Assembly: GCA_001910725.1 (NCBI GenBank)
Contig: MJGA01000010.1
Coordinates: forward strand, 434,001 to 498,000
Origin: Phanerodontia chrysosporium
Taxonomy: Eukaryota > Basidiomycota > Agaricomycetes > Polyporales > Phanerochaetaceae
Direction of reading: 5' to 3'
Length of the DNA stretch: 64,000 nt
A program made the translations under genes and the position numbers. Positions 10,387-22,245 of the stretch are shown here, in pieces. Position 1 is the stretch's first letter. Each line of letters begins with the position of its first letter. Below the pieces are notes generated by a model. The model had not been told where the DNA came from. It did not search any database and saw only the letters and a program-made list of their open reading frames with translations.

Positions 10387-13300
10387 GCGGGGGGCACGAG
10401 GTAAACCATGCATGGTGTCAGTTCGGAAGCGGTTATCGGACATGCCACTTTGACAGGGTGGAGAGATTTGCGAGCGCTGTGACACCAAAGCGCCTCGATA
10501 CGGAGGACTCTGACCGTGCTGTGGATGTATTTGTACACTATATATAAATCGTTGGAACATGGAGTTGTGTATTAGGAGCGACCTCGTGTATGATACATCC
10601 TCGGTAACATGAGTGAGGGCTGTACCACCGGATGTACTACGCATTATCAGAGACATGGTGCAGCAGGCTCGCGAGGATGCATGTCACTCCTCTAGGAGTT
10701 TGTACATGGAGAAACGCGCCATGTTGTGTAGTCTGCTCGACGTGCCCTCCATTTTTGTTCTCCATTTCGGCCGTCGGCTGGCTGAAACAAGAGACTCGGG
10801 TCAATAATTTCTGGAGGAGCATCCGGACATGTTGTTTTGTCGTGTTGACGCACAGTTGACTGGGCTGTCTCGTAGTGGCCTGCTGGGGGCCCGGGGCAAG
10901 GGACGCAGTCTAATAGAACAAGCTTCGGGTTCGCGCAGTCGGCGGACGCTCCTGGGCCGCATTAAGGTTATCTCCCCCACATGGTCCAAGCCAGGACCCG
11001 TTGCCAGCACAGCTCCAGGCGGAAGGTGCCTTCTCTGGCAGAGTCCCAGCGAAGGGTATGGGAACAGGCTGTCGCTGAGCAGCCGCTGAGGCGGCGGTAG
11101 ACGCGAGCGGATGATGATGCTCTCGTGACGGCGAGCGTCCTGGCGGCCTTCTACGCAGGCCGGGACGATGTGCCCCGCGGTGCCCCGCCGCACCCGCGAG
11201 CAGGCCGCACGGCGGGTCAGCGTGCGTCGTCCGGAAGGGCGCGTGCCGTAAGCGAGGGGTGCTTGGGGCAGGCCGCGCCGGAGATCGACCGTAGCCGTCC
11301 GCCTGGATGCTGGGACGCGGGGCCCACGCACCCGGCGCAAGACGCGGCTGGGGGCCGTGGCTGCCTCGTTCGCAGGCGTGGCAGCAGTCCGCTGGCCCGG
11401 CGTGCACGGTGCCCTGGCCGTCGCGTGGGCCGCATCCTCTATTTGGAGGCCAGCAGGGTCGACGCTCCGCGCAGTGCTGGCAAGCGAGGCACCGACCTGC
11501 CCCCTTTTGTGGGTGCGTGCACCTCTCTAGGTGCGCAGACAACAGGTTCTGGTGAGTTCTGTCAAGCACCACGGGGTCTCTGGCTCGATGATTGCTTACG
11601 TTACTCCACTCGAAGGGTGCCGGCATCGAGAAAACGCAATTCCCTGGCCCGGCTGCTGTCGAGGCCTATAAAGTGATGTGCTGGCAAAAGTTCCATGCGT
11701 ATCCACAGAAAAAGGTGCTCACTTGGCGATCGGTAATGTGCAGGGTCGACGTCTACTGCTGCTTTTATAATCTGAACTGTACCTGGCAGCTGTAGTTGGG
11801 CCTTTGGCGTTGGTCCCTTCTGTAGTGTCGCGGGCAGAACACTCGCCATGCATGCCAACAAGCAGCGCTACGACAAGGGAAGCGTTCGTGCTCTAGCGTA
11901 CGGATTTTCCTTGTTGTGGGGAAGGACTACGAGGTAAGCCGGTGTCTTGCGAATAATTTGAAGCCATTTATTCGAGAGCTCACCTCGGACTTTAGCAATG
12001 TCATACAGAGATGAAGAGCTGGCAGTGCTACAATGGCATGCTACTGTATGTACTATCGGCGACTCTTCCATTCTCATGGTACGTGTTCTGCCTCTCTTCG
12101 ATACGAGATATCGAGGGAGTCAGTCACGGACCACGAAAAGGAAAAACCGCAGATCTACAATGCAGCCACGGGAAGGCTCTGCCACACTGCAAGAGCCTGG
12201 ATACGGTGTCGGGCTGCTGTCTCGGGATGCCTGCAGAGAGCCAGGCTTCTCAGCAGCCCTCCCGGCATGGACGAAGCGTGGGCTGCCGATATACAGGAGC
12301 GCAGGATTGAGTCGGAGACGCCTCCGCGGCACACAAGACTGCCGGGAGACTGAAGAGAGCAGGGGAGAAGGTGAGCTGCTGCTTCGTACCGACGTCCACC
12401 GCGCGGTATTTATTGCTGCTCTTGCACCGCCAGGTTCTGTCATTGCATCTGGGTAAAACACCGGATCACAAAAGACAGCAGGCTCAACCGTTCAGGTTGG
12501 CACCCTAGTGCGCGTCGGAGTTCCTGGAGGGGAAGTGCCACTCCGCCGCGCACGCGCTCCTGCCTGCGCTCGACAACGCTGCGGCCATGCAGCGACAGGA
12601 GGAAGAGAAGCGGGCGTCGAGGCGAGGGCGCGGGCGGGCCCTGGCCTGCCTGTCGATGGCCCGCAATTTGGGGACAGGACGAGACGCACATGGCCGCTTC
12701 TCACTCCGCCGCCGTTTGGAACTCCACCCCGCCGTTTGCTTCCGTACGGACACAAATGCCCTTGGCGATCCTCTCGAGCCGGACACACCACCCTTCTTCT
12801 GCCCAATCTCGTTCGCTCTGCGGCCTCCCGACCTGGCCCCATCCCCACCATCGCGGCTTACGCGCATCTTTCCTCTGCCTCGGACATGAACTCGCCCCTC
12901 TCGCCAGGTCTCGTTGTGCACACTAGAAGGCTCGAGTGTCATGCGGTCTTCACCACAAGACCTCCGCGCGGGAGCTTGGAGGAGTTAAAGTTATGGGACG
13001 CCACACGCAGGAGGGCAGACGGTCCGCGGTATCTGGGTACATCGTGGAAGCAGAGTTGCCCCTCTGAGAGTACACACCCAGTGATGGGCTCGATAAACTC
13101 GCCAACTGTGCGTCATAAATTTTTCTACTGCTCACATCGGCCTCTGACTAGCTTTTTTCTGGTGTCGTGCCTGATCTACTGCGCATTGTTCTTTGTCAGA
13201 TATGCTCAGGGTTGACGGCCTTCGCTACGGGCTCGCAGCAATTTCGCATTCTCTAGCCGCCCTCCACAAACAAGTTGAAGACGTTTCCCCTTGCGGCGTT

Positions 13301-14284
13301 GTCACCCCAAAACATGGCCATAAGCTTGCCGCGGCTAATGACACGCTACGCTATCGAGCGAACCTCCTGGCCTGTCCTGACAGCGCGGGGGCTGCAGCCG
13401 TGCCCCTCAGGCGTACTGAAACCATGAGATGTGGCAAGCATCGAAGCCATGCAAGATTACGGTCTAGAACGGTTCTTCCAATCTTTTAAGGGCACAGTCG
13501 TGCAGTGTGAGACGGTGCGTGAGCGGTCACCTCATGGATATAGGGTCATTGTTAACGAGCAGCAGGCAGGGAATTCTCCGACAGAAGCACTTTGAATACG
13601 AAGGCAAACTGGGTCCCTTGTGGAAGGCCTATTGGTGGCACGACTCATGCTCCCAGGGCACCGCCCGCATGGTCCTACGGATCGCGCATTGCGCTGTGCT
13701 GCTCAGGCGAGCATTACAGCCCAATGCGCCGTTTCGCGGGTTGCCAAATCGAAGCGGCGCAGGTCCTTGCATGTCGGAGCAGCTGAGCGGCGGAGACTGA
13801 ACGAGGACGGCTAATGACTACGTAAGTGCGCCCTCCCCTCAGATTGTGCTGCTCGATGCGACCCGGCTCTCCGACTGTTGCACTCATTCGAGACGATCTA
13901 CTCCTCCCGACTCCTGGTGCGGTTCTACGGTCGCTCGCCCGCGGCTTGCGTCCACTCTCGCTGAGCGTGTCTATTTCTGAAGCTCAGTCTGGCGCACCCG
14001 CATTTGCTCCGTGGGCGGTGGGCCTGGTCGATGTGCGAACCACATGCTGTACACACACCCGGGGCATGAAAGCCTGCATCGTCCACGGCTGTTCCTCCCC
14101 AAACTGCCCGAGGCTGGCCACCACGTGACCTCTCGATCCTGCTCCATACGGGCTTCATTCCGTCGACGGCGATGACGACGACAAGGGCGGACGCAGCGGC
14201 GGACCACGAAATGGTCAGCCACCTCCCCCACGGTCCAGAGGATGGCATCGGGGATCCGACAAACCCTCTTGAGCAGCGCCCACC
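10387..14284. other. 3.9 kb without a recognisable gene
   Basis: Open frames occur on both strands, especially in the GC-rich stretches 10870-11560 and 12500-12930. They overlap each other in many frames and show no family resemblance, start context or intron structure that convinces me. A T-rich patch lies at about 13110-13200. There are no long direct or inverted repeats that I can see. The end of the region is the promoter of the flavoprotein gene at 14285. Confidence 0.5.
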
Positions 14285-16422
14285 ATGTCCTCGCCCTCTC
14301 CCAGACAGCGTGTTTGCATCGTCGGCGCTGGCGCCTCTGGCATGTCCGCCGCCTACGCCCTCAGCCGCCACCCGGACAAGTATGAAGTCACCGTCTTCGA
14401 CAAGGAGTCCGTCGCTGGCGGAATGGCGACGTCCATCTCCATCGACGCCGACAAGTACGGGGCCTCGTACATCAACGACGGCGTCCAGGGCTGCAGCCCG
14501 GCGTTCGCGAACACAATGAGGATGTTCCGGATGCTGGGGTTTGAACCTACCGAGGTCGGCATGCAGTACGTTCTTCCTTTGTAGTCTCCCGGGCAGTCCG
14601 CCCAAGCATGTCGGTTGCAGAATTAGCTTCGGCAAGGGTGAAGATTTCTGGACGAACGTGTTCCCTACCTCCCTGACGTCCAAGTTCAAGGCGGACATTG
14701 TCAAGTTCGGGCGTGCCCTGAAGATCATTAAGAAATTCGAGATCCCGTTCGCCCTCATCCCTGTCCACGCCATGCTTAGGATCTTTCGCTTCTCTAACGA
14801 CTTTGGCGAGAAAATGGTCTACCCGCTGGTTGCTTTGTTCTTCGGCACCGGAAACCAGACGCCGTACATTTCATGTGCAATTCTCGTGAGTAGCTTCCAG
14901 AGTCGCCAGACCCATTTATTAGTGACATCGTTGCAGGAACGGGTATTTATGGATCCCAGCATGAAGTTATTTGAATACAACGACAAGAGTCTTCTCGCCA
15001 GTATTCCGAAAATGCTCGCGTTTCCCAAGGTAACTACCGCCGTGCCATAGTACATCCGGTACTAACGTTACTTATTCGTTAGCTTCACGACTGTTACCAG
15101 GTAGGATGAGTCGTACCAAACCGAAGGACATCCATAACCTTTTCCATAGGCTTGGAAGACGGATACCGCGTCTCGAAGCAATGTGACTTTCAAATTAGAG
15201 CATGAGGTGCTCGGTGTAGTCAGCCGCAATGCAAAGTCCAAGGCCGGTGCTGTCCAGGTCGAATACCGGGTCAGCGGCGAGGGTGTCGATGGCGAACCGC
15301 AGATCGCGAACTTTGACGAGATCATTCTCGCCATCGATGCCGACTCTTGCCTCAAGCTACTCGGCAAGGGCGCAACGTTCATGGAAAAGAAGGTCTTGGG
15401 GAATGTGAAGTATCTCTACGACGTCACGATCACTCATAACGACGTGAATTATATGAAGAAGGTTCGCCTTGAGAAGTTCTCGCCTAGAGGATACTAACAA
15501 GCCGCGGCCGACAGTACTACGAAGTCCAATACGACCCGTCCCACAATGCGCCTACGGACAAGATGTCGCCGGAGGAGCGTGAAGAGGCAGAGAAGGCCTT
15601 CGAGTTCGCGGCAAAGAACTTCCGCCGCTGTACTACACCATGCAATATCCCGAAGACAAGTCCAAGATCGAGATGAGCTTCGACCTCACGCACTACCAGC
15701 CCCAGTTCCGTGGCGAGAAACCTGCCGGGCCCATCGCGCCGGGCGACACCTCGGACCACCGCCACGAGTGCCTCCCTGTTCCTCCGAGGCGCGCAGCGCC
15801 CAGGACGCGAAGCTCGCTGATCAGGGGCGGCGGCGCGCACGGGGAAGGACCCGCAGGGCGCCGCGGAGCCGCCCTCGAGGCGCACGTCTTCCAGACCATC
15901 TTCCTCGACCGCGACGGCTCGTCGCAGCACTGGACCGTCGGCGACATCGCGGCGGACAAGAAGATCTACGAGAAGTGGTGGAAGCAGCAGAGCCACCGCT
16001 GGCAGCACTATGCGGGCACCGTGCCGTGGATGATGTTCGTCAACGGGAAGCACCACACGCAGTACGTCCCCGCCCCACCTCTGTGTCCCCCCTGTGCACC
16101 CGGGCTCATCCTGTGCGGCACAGCTTCGCGGGCGCGTGGTCAGGTGCGTGTGTGGACGGTGGATGTCTGATAGAGGCTTACCCCGTGCCGCAGTCCTGAA
16201 CATGCACGAGCTGGCTGTCACCTCGGGTTTCGCAGCGGCCTACAGGCTCGGCGCCGACTACCCTTCAAAGGCGACGAGGACTGTGAGCGGCTCTTCAAGC
16301 TGTACCTTGCGCTCAGCCACGGTGCCCGCATGGTATGTCTGCTCGCGCCAAGCTTCCGTCGGTCGCAGTTGGCTGACCGAACGTGGCAGCGCAAGGAAGA
16401 CAGGAAGGGCTTCTTTGCATAA
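14285..16422 (+). CDS. FAD-dependent amine oxidase-like flavoprotein, two frameshifts
   Basis: The N-terminus reads VCIVGAGASGMSAAYAL, a GxGxxG dinucleotide-binding fold, followed by FDKE...GGMA as in NAD(P)-binding/amine-oxidase-like flavoproteins. Later exons give FWTNVFPTSL, VFMDPSMKLFEYN, DEIILAIDADSCLKLLG (about 15310-15365), FQTIFLDRDGS, WKQQSHRWQHYAGTVPWMMF and the tail LNMHELAVTSG...KEDRKGFFA with the stop at 16420-16422. It resembles a basidiomycete family of uncharacterised flavin oxidoreductases of about 550 aa; the substrate is unknown. Two single-base losses break the frame, at the CC of 15626-15627 (before LYYTMQYPEDK) and at the CCC of 16261-16263 (before FKGDED). It converges with the MFS gene, 276 bp away. 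Confidence 0.75.
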
Positions 16423-16698
16423 GGAGAGTGTCACACAAGCTACTGTTTGTCTTTGGGAACGGCGGCGTCATTTGTTTGTGTCTATAGGTCTCTGTGAATG
16501 TCGTCCCGCCCTTGTACATTGCATCCCGGACATCGGGGGTATCATATAGAAATCGGCTGTAGGTGCCTGGAACGCAGCCCTATCGCCTCTTCCTCTCGCC
16601 TCGGGTTCTCGTCACAGCATCCCGGATCCTCGCCGCACACCGTGGTTCCCGCCTGTTAGCCGACGGGCGCACCCAAGGCTGCCTTGCGCTTGGCGCGA

Positions 16699-18695
16699 TC
16701 AGGCGTGGCCCCCCTTCTCTTGGTCGCGCGCCTGGTACGCGTGCTGCTGCAGCTCAACACAGTGCGTCGCATAGGGCGACTGCTCGCGCAGCCGGCCGCC
16801 GATCTTTGCGAATACAAACCTGGGAGAGGGGAGCACGGTCAGCGGCGGCGCGGGGCGGCAGGAGGGGAGGAGGAGGCAGCTTACGGCAGGGGCGCCATGA
16901 GGGTCATGAGGCCGGCGAGGAAGGCGGTGGCGCCGACGGTGCCCATGCGGGCGTACATCTGGTTCGCGAAGAGCGGGAACGCGGCCGCGAAGGACGTGCG
17001 CATGACGGCGCAGCCCGAGAGCGCGGCGGCGGCCATCGGGCGGTACGCGGTGACGAGGTACGTGAAGACGGAGATGTAGACGAAGCAGATCCCGGTGCCG
17101 AACGGGACCGCGCTCGCGATCGGGGCCATCCAGTGCACGTGCGCGAACGTCGTGAACGCGAGGCAGTACAGGCCTGGCGGCGGGTCAGCACGGGCGTGGC
17201 ATGCGTGTGCGGACGGAGGGGGGCGCACGCACCGATCGGGATGAGCACCCCGCCGACTTTGCCCATCGTGAGCCACACCTCGGGCGGCGGGTTCCCGTGG
17301 TGGCGCACGGCGAGGCGCCGTCGGTACTCCTTCCAGAAGAGCATGCTTGCCATCGCGAGCGCAAGCCCAACGAAGACGCCGAGGAAGCTCAAGCCGACCT
17401 GCGACGGCGTGAAGCCGTGCTTGCCCGCGAAAATGATCGGGAAGGCCTGCAGCGTGAGGTACACGATCCCGAGGATGAGCGAGAGCCAGATGTCGAGGAG
17501 TAGCGCCATTCGGTCGAAGATCATGAGCGCTGTACATTCCGTGAGCGAATGAGAGTGGAGTGGGAAATGTTGGCGCACCAAAGATGTCCCTGCACGCTTG
17601 GCCAAGAGACTGGATGATGCCTCTCTGCTCTCGCTCGACCGCGGCATAGTAACGCTGGTCTCCACTTTCCTTCCGTAGTCTGTGCGGGGACTTGAGAGAC
17701 ACAAGGTGTCGCAGATGTGTGAGAACTCACCTTTGAGCCTTTCGCTTCAGAATCACCGATGTGACCGTTTCCGGAACGAGCAGGAGTGCGACTAGCTCCC
17801 CAAACGACCACATAATAAGAACATAGTACAGCCACCGCCAGCCAGCATACTATATAAACAAGTTTAGCCGGAGCTCTGGGTGATATCTTCGTCACCACAC
17901 ACCTGATATATAAACCTATCATACGGTTAACGTGCGTATGGGCGATTGAAGTAGGCTGTAACCTACCCACTGAATACTGGCGTAATGACGGGTCCCACAA
18001 ATGTGGCTATTGTGTATGCAGCCATGGGTCTGAAAAGGACACGGTCAGGACACCTCTTCTTGGAGAAACAGAGTATGCGCACACCGCGACCGTCTCATTC
18101 GTGAACAAGCTCGTGATGGTGGCACCGCCGATGCTGAGAAACGCAGAGCCACAGAAGCCTTGCAAGAAGCGAAATACGAGGTGCACCGCTAGCCTGCGCG
18201 TCAGCATCGCCCCTCCCTCGAATCCAGCCAGAGCACTCACCGATGCTCTTCCCAAACGCAACCGGCCACGTGAAGCACCACAGCAGGAAGAAGCTCACGA
18301 GGTAGAGCACCTGCTGGCCGACGACCTCCGCGAGCGGGCCCGTCAGGATGGGTCCTGTGCCGAGGCCGACGACGAAGAGCGTCACCGCGAGGATCGCAAC
18401 CTCGCCCGATACATGAAATGTCGCGCTTATCCCGGGCTCGGCAGTCGCAGCCTGTGCGCGTCGTCAGCCAAGCTCGGAGCGGACGTGAGGCGAGGGGGGA
18501 ACACACCATCGCCGAGGCGCCTGTCACGCAGATCGCGCCTGCGTCGACGATGAGCGCGGCCAGCCAGCGCCGCCATGCGGGATATGCGAATGCGGGGTCG
18601 TCTGCAGGCTCGAGGACGACCTCGAATGGGTCGAGTGTGTCGGGCGTGCGCGGGGCGTCGACGCTTGGGCGCGCCTTCTCTGCGTCTGTGTCCAT
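16699..18695 (-). CDS. MFS multidrug transporter, DHA1-type drug/H+ antiporter
   Basis: A plasma-membrane proton antiporter for drugs or other small molecules, by family. Start at 18695 (MDTDAE...), acidic N-terminus, then transmembrane segments. The conserved FRFLQG (motif before TM5) and the YAGWRWLYYVL segment typical of fungal Flr1/Mdr1-like DHA1 proteins are present. The cytoplasmic loop carries RKESGDQRYYAAVE, followed by FDRMALLLDIW and the second six-helix half (LTLQAFPIIF, SQVGLSFLGVFVGLALAM). The last exon ends FAKIGGRLREQSPYATHC...GGHA with the stop at 16699-16701. Seven or so introns join in frame and there are no defects. It probably has 12 helices; the count rests on hydrophobicity by eye. 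Confidence 0.88.
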
Positions 18696-18787
18696 GACGG
18701 GGTGTTTGTCTCCGCCGCGTGCGGTGTGTCGTGAGGTCGATGGTTCGTGAACAGGGGGGTTTCGGAGGAAAATGCCTTGCGCGGGGA

Positions 18788-18797
18788 CTTATATACC
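18788..18797 (-). promoter_or_regulatory. TATA box of the MFS gene
   Basis: GGTATATAAG reads on the minus strand about 95 bp upstream of the MFS start codon, a normal distance for a fungal TATA promoter. Confidence 0.5.
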
Positions 18798-19703
18798 GCG
18801 CGGCTGTGTGCGGGGGAGGCGAGAGGGGCAGGGCCGTACCGAGATCACACATGCTCATTGTGTGGTGCTGACGCGGACGAGGCCAGGCTTTGTCGCGTCG
18901 AGCGTGGTTGCGCGCACGGTCAGCACCGGCGAGTGCGTGACTGGCCCAGGACAAACTCGTCGCCTGCCTTTTGCGGCAGGACACCTCCCAGGCTGGCGCC
19001 CGCGTGTCAGCTGGTATGACGAAGCGCATGCAGCCGCCCTCGCGCCCAACGTCGATATCGACGCTGCTTAGGCATGTATGCATATTACAGACTGCAAGGT
19101 ATTCTTGGGCACTCGTGTCGGCCGACACCATCAGCACGTCGATAGCATTTGCAGAAAGTTTGACGTGTCTCCGATGTCGGAACCCACCACTAGAGCGAAG
19201 CAGGGAAAGAGCCAGCGACTGTGTCAGAGGTGGAGGTGAGATGAGGGGAGATGCTGGAGGAAAGGAGAAGGAGGAGACAGATCAGAAGATGTTCGGGGTA
19301 TATATACTGTCGGGATGTGCAGGCGGAAAGGGCGGGATCGTCCGCTCGTGGACCATGGCGGGATGTGCGGTGATCCACTGCGCAAATGTGCGTCGGAGAT
19401 ATGCGGTCACATGACTGGACGCGGGCCAGCCTTGGGTCTGGGATGCACTCGCGCGTCGCGCCCCACGTTGAGACGCGTCTAGTTCTGTCTAGTTGCGCTG
19501 CGGTGCACAGCAGGTATACAGTTTTGGCGCAGGCGCGACGCTGCTTATCAATGTATCGGCAGACTTGTTGGTCCCTTGAAGCAAACTGCCAACAGCGGAT
19601 GAGTGGTCTTATTCTGGATCACCCGACTGCATATTTGTTATGACAAGACTCCAAACGTTCCGTCTGCACCACGTATATCACTTGGCTGACGGCGCACATG
19701 GGT
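18798..19703. other. Upstream region of the MFS gene
   Basis: About 0.9 kb lies between the MFS TATA box and the 3' end of SDR2. Small overlapping frames on both strands lack recognisable content. The region likely contains distal promoter elements of the transporter gene and the 3' untranslated region of SDR2. Confidence 0.4.
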
Positions 19704-20946
19704 CTATACGCCCTTTACCTGCGACTCGAGCCACGCCCACAGCTCCTTCGCGATCTCAGGGTCGTTCGTCTCCTTCTTTGCTTCGCCGAGCCTGGCCCAT
19801 GGGATCATGTACTGTCCACAGACTTCATCAGCACAGACGCTACAGTCCTACGCGGGAGCGCGCGTACCTTGCCGCCCCACTCTGCAGCCTGAGGCATCGT
19901 CCCGGCGTACAGCTGCGTCAGCGCGCCCATTGGCGCGGGGTACAGAAGCGGATTCTGCGAGCGTAAATGAGCGAGGGCACGAGACGGGGCGCCGGCAGCG
20001 GCATACCGTGATGCACCTTTCGATCTTCGACACGTGGCGCTGGAGGTCGGTCTTGAGGTTGCCCGGGTGGAGGGCAATGGAGACGATGCCCTGGTCGGCG
20101 TACATGCGGTGCAGCTCGTTCGAGACCACGACGTTCCCCTGCCGCAGCCTCTCAGTCCGCGCACCCAAGAACGACACATAGAACGGCACGCACAAACTTG
20201 CTCTGCGAATAGAGCCACATCGTGCCCTTCTTGCGGCGCCGCTCGCCGTCTACGAGCGTGTCGTAGTCGATGTGGTCCGCGCCGAGGTGGCCCATCGACG
20301 ACGTGTGGACGATGCGCACGGTCCCCGTGGGCGCCGCGGACGCCGTCTGAAGCAGCAGCGGCATGAGCTGGCGCGTCAGGTAGAAGTGCCCTGCGTGACT
20401 GTCAAGCGGGGGCAGGACGGTCGGCGGGGGCGCACGCACCGAGGACGTTCGTCCCGAACTGCAGGTCGTACCCGTCCCTCGTCACGAGCGCGACGTCGGG
20501 GTACATCACGCCCGCGCTGTTGAACAGCACGTGCAACTGCGTCTCCTTGCTGGTCCCGGCGTCAGCACGCCGTTGCGCACGCGCCTGGGCTGGACGCACG
20601 TCTGAAAGTCCGCCGCGGCAGCACGGATCGACGCGAGGTCCGCGAGGTCGACGATGAGCGCGTGCGCCGCGCGACCGGTCTCGGCCTGGAGCTCCGCGAT
20701 GGCGGCCTGCACCTTGTCGAGGCTGCGCCCGGCGATGTACACCTTGGCGTTGTGTGCCAGGAGCGCCTGCGCGGCGCGGTCAGCGCGCAGCCGCGATGTT
20801 GCCTCGGAGACGGCGCACCTTTGCGGTCTCTCTGCCGATGCCCGTGTTCCCCCGGTGACGAGCATGACCTTGCCGCTCTGGTCGGGCATCTCGTCGACGG
20901 TCCACGTCGGCTTCGGCGGGAACATGTTTGTGCATATGCCAGACAT
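19704..20946 (-). CDS. Short-chain dehydrogenase (SDR2), retinol-dehydrogenase-like, one frameshift
   Basis: Predicted NAD(P)-dependent reductase of the extended WW-oxidoreductase/retinol dehydrogenase-like type common in fungi. Start at 20946 (MSGICT...). After LVTGG the frame should continue into the cofactor loop NTGIGRETAK. It does so only if one base is added in the C run at 20849-20853 (G run on the coding strand). The rest is regular: AKVYIAGRS, LIVDLADLASI, FNSAGVMYP, HTSSMGH, catalytic YSQSK (about 20225), HPGNLKTDL, and the C-terminal WAWLESQVKGV with the stop at 19704-19706. Six short introns splice in frame, for example GTGCGTCC...GACCAG around 20560-20610. About 335 aa. It is unrelated in detail to SDR1, so the two are not tandem copies. 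Confidence 0.82.
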
Positions 20947-21571
20947 TGCTGTTGCGGGATCTGGAGGTGAGAGAGCTGGAGAGGCCTAGGAGTGAGAGTT
21001 GCGATGGCAGCCAGCCCCGCGAGCCTCCTTATGTATGCGCGCGCCCTCCGGGAGGAGCGACATTGACGATGTCGTGAGGACCCACTGCCGTGCGCGCGTC
21101 ATCTTGTCGGCGCTCGATCGAGCGCGCAGCGAGCACCCGCCGCAGCGAATTCACCGACACCCTGGGAGAGGGCTGCTGCTGCGACAGATGGCGGGAGAGG
21201 CTGCGAGCACATGCACACCAGGACGCGCAATCGTCGCGGCAGGAGGCCAGTGATTAGCGGGAGGACATGAAGATCGCGAATACAATCGGGCCGAGCTTAC
21301 TGCGACGCTCTGAGGGCAGCTGGGCGAGGACGAGCGTCCGGCATCATCTCTAAACTACGTGCATGGGTCAGCCCTCACTCGAACGAGAATGTTAACCAAG
21401 CGTGATCAGCGTTATGGAGAGCAGAGCTATGATGACAGCATTGGGAAGGACGACGAGCATGTGGTAGCACAGCACTTGCGGGAGGCATGCGGAGCCTAGT
21501 ATGCGACATGATTTTTCGGCTAGCGAAATCTGCTCTTACGCTCATGAGCACCTGGGAGCTAGGGATTCAAA
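20947..21571. other. Upstream region of SDR2
   Basis: A 625-bp stretch between the SDR2 start and the foldback element. Short palindromic CGCGCG/CGATCGAGCG bits occur at about 21088-21130; no gene or long repeat is visible. Confidence 0.35.
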
Positions 21572-22215
21572 CACTGCGGGATTTGTCCGATGTTCGCCAC
21601 GGAAATCAGGATAAAAACATCGTGAGAACAGAAACCATGTTCTCACGGTGTTGTGACTGGAGAACATGGTGAGGACATTGTGAATGTCCATAACGGGAAT
21701 CTTCACAATGTTTCCCGCAGAAACATGGTGCATGTCCGCCGCATGTTCTCTACGGAAACACGGGGCGGAAATGGAGCATGATTGTGTACAGTCTAGGGCG
21801 AGATCCTGGTCTAATGTATCTACAGTGTTTTCTTGTGCGATTATCAATATAATCGTACCATAATCTTGCCTAATTCGGAAGTTCCAACCGAAAACATGAC
21901 GGAAACATACTGCATAAAGCTAAAACAGTACACAATATTTACAGTGTTATCAATCGCAGCACTGTGCTGACATGCTGGCGGGAATCCAGCATGTGATCTA
22001 CGGAGACATACCACATGTTCACAGCATGTTCCCCATGGTGACATGCGGCGGACATGCACCATGTTTCTGCGGGAAACATTGTGAAGATTCCCATTATGGA
22101 CATTCACAATGTCCTCACCATGTTCTCCAGTCACAACACCGTGAGAACATGGTTTGTGTTCTCACGATGTTTTTATCCTGATTTCCGTGGCGAACATCGG
22201 ACAAATCCCGCAGTG
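21572..22215. mobile_element. Foldback / MITE element with 175-bp terminal inverted repeats
   Basis: The left arm 21572-21746 and the right arm 22041-22215 are reverse complements with only about three mismatches, starting CACTGCGGGATTTGTCCG and ending CGGACAAATCCCGCAGTG. The 294-bp spacer encodes nothing recognisable. It holds a perfect 8-bp hairpin at 21971-21993. The arms themselves contain nested ACATGTTCTC-type palindromes. AAA flanks both ends, a possible 3-bp target duplication. CACTG ends plus 3-bp duplications would fit a non-autonomous CACTA/EnSpm-type element, but that class call is inference. High arm identity suggests a recent insertion. It lies about 30 bp beyond the stop codon of the nucleoplasmin-like gene. 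Confidence 0.8.
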
Positions 22216-22245
22216 AAACGAAGTACGTACCGCGACAACGCTCAC

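Noticed and set aside
10910..11676. Overlapping 180-240 codon frames on both strands
   Set aside because: GC-driven open frames with Pro/Arg/Ala-rich products in all readings; no start context, intron or known motif.
12508..13215. 235-codon open frame on the plus strand
   Set aside because: It overlaps open frames of similar length on the other strand, shows no family resemblance and ends in T-rich low-complexity sequence; open frames are expected in such GC-rich DNA.
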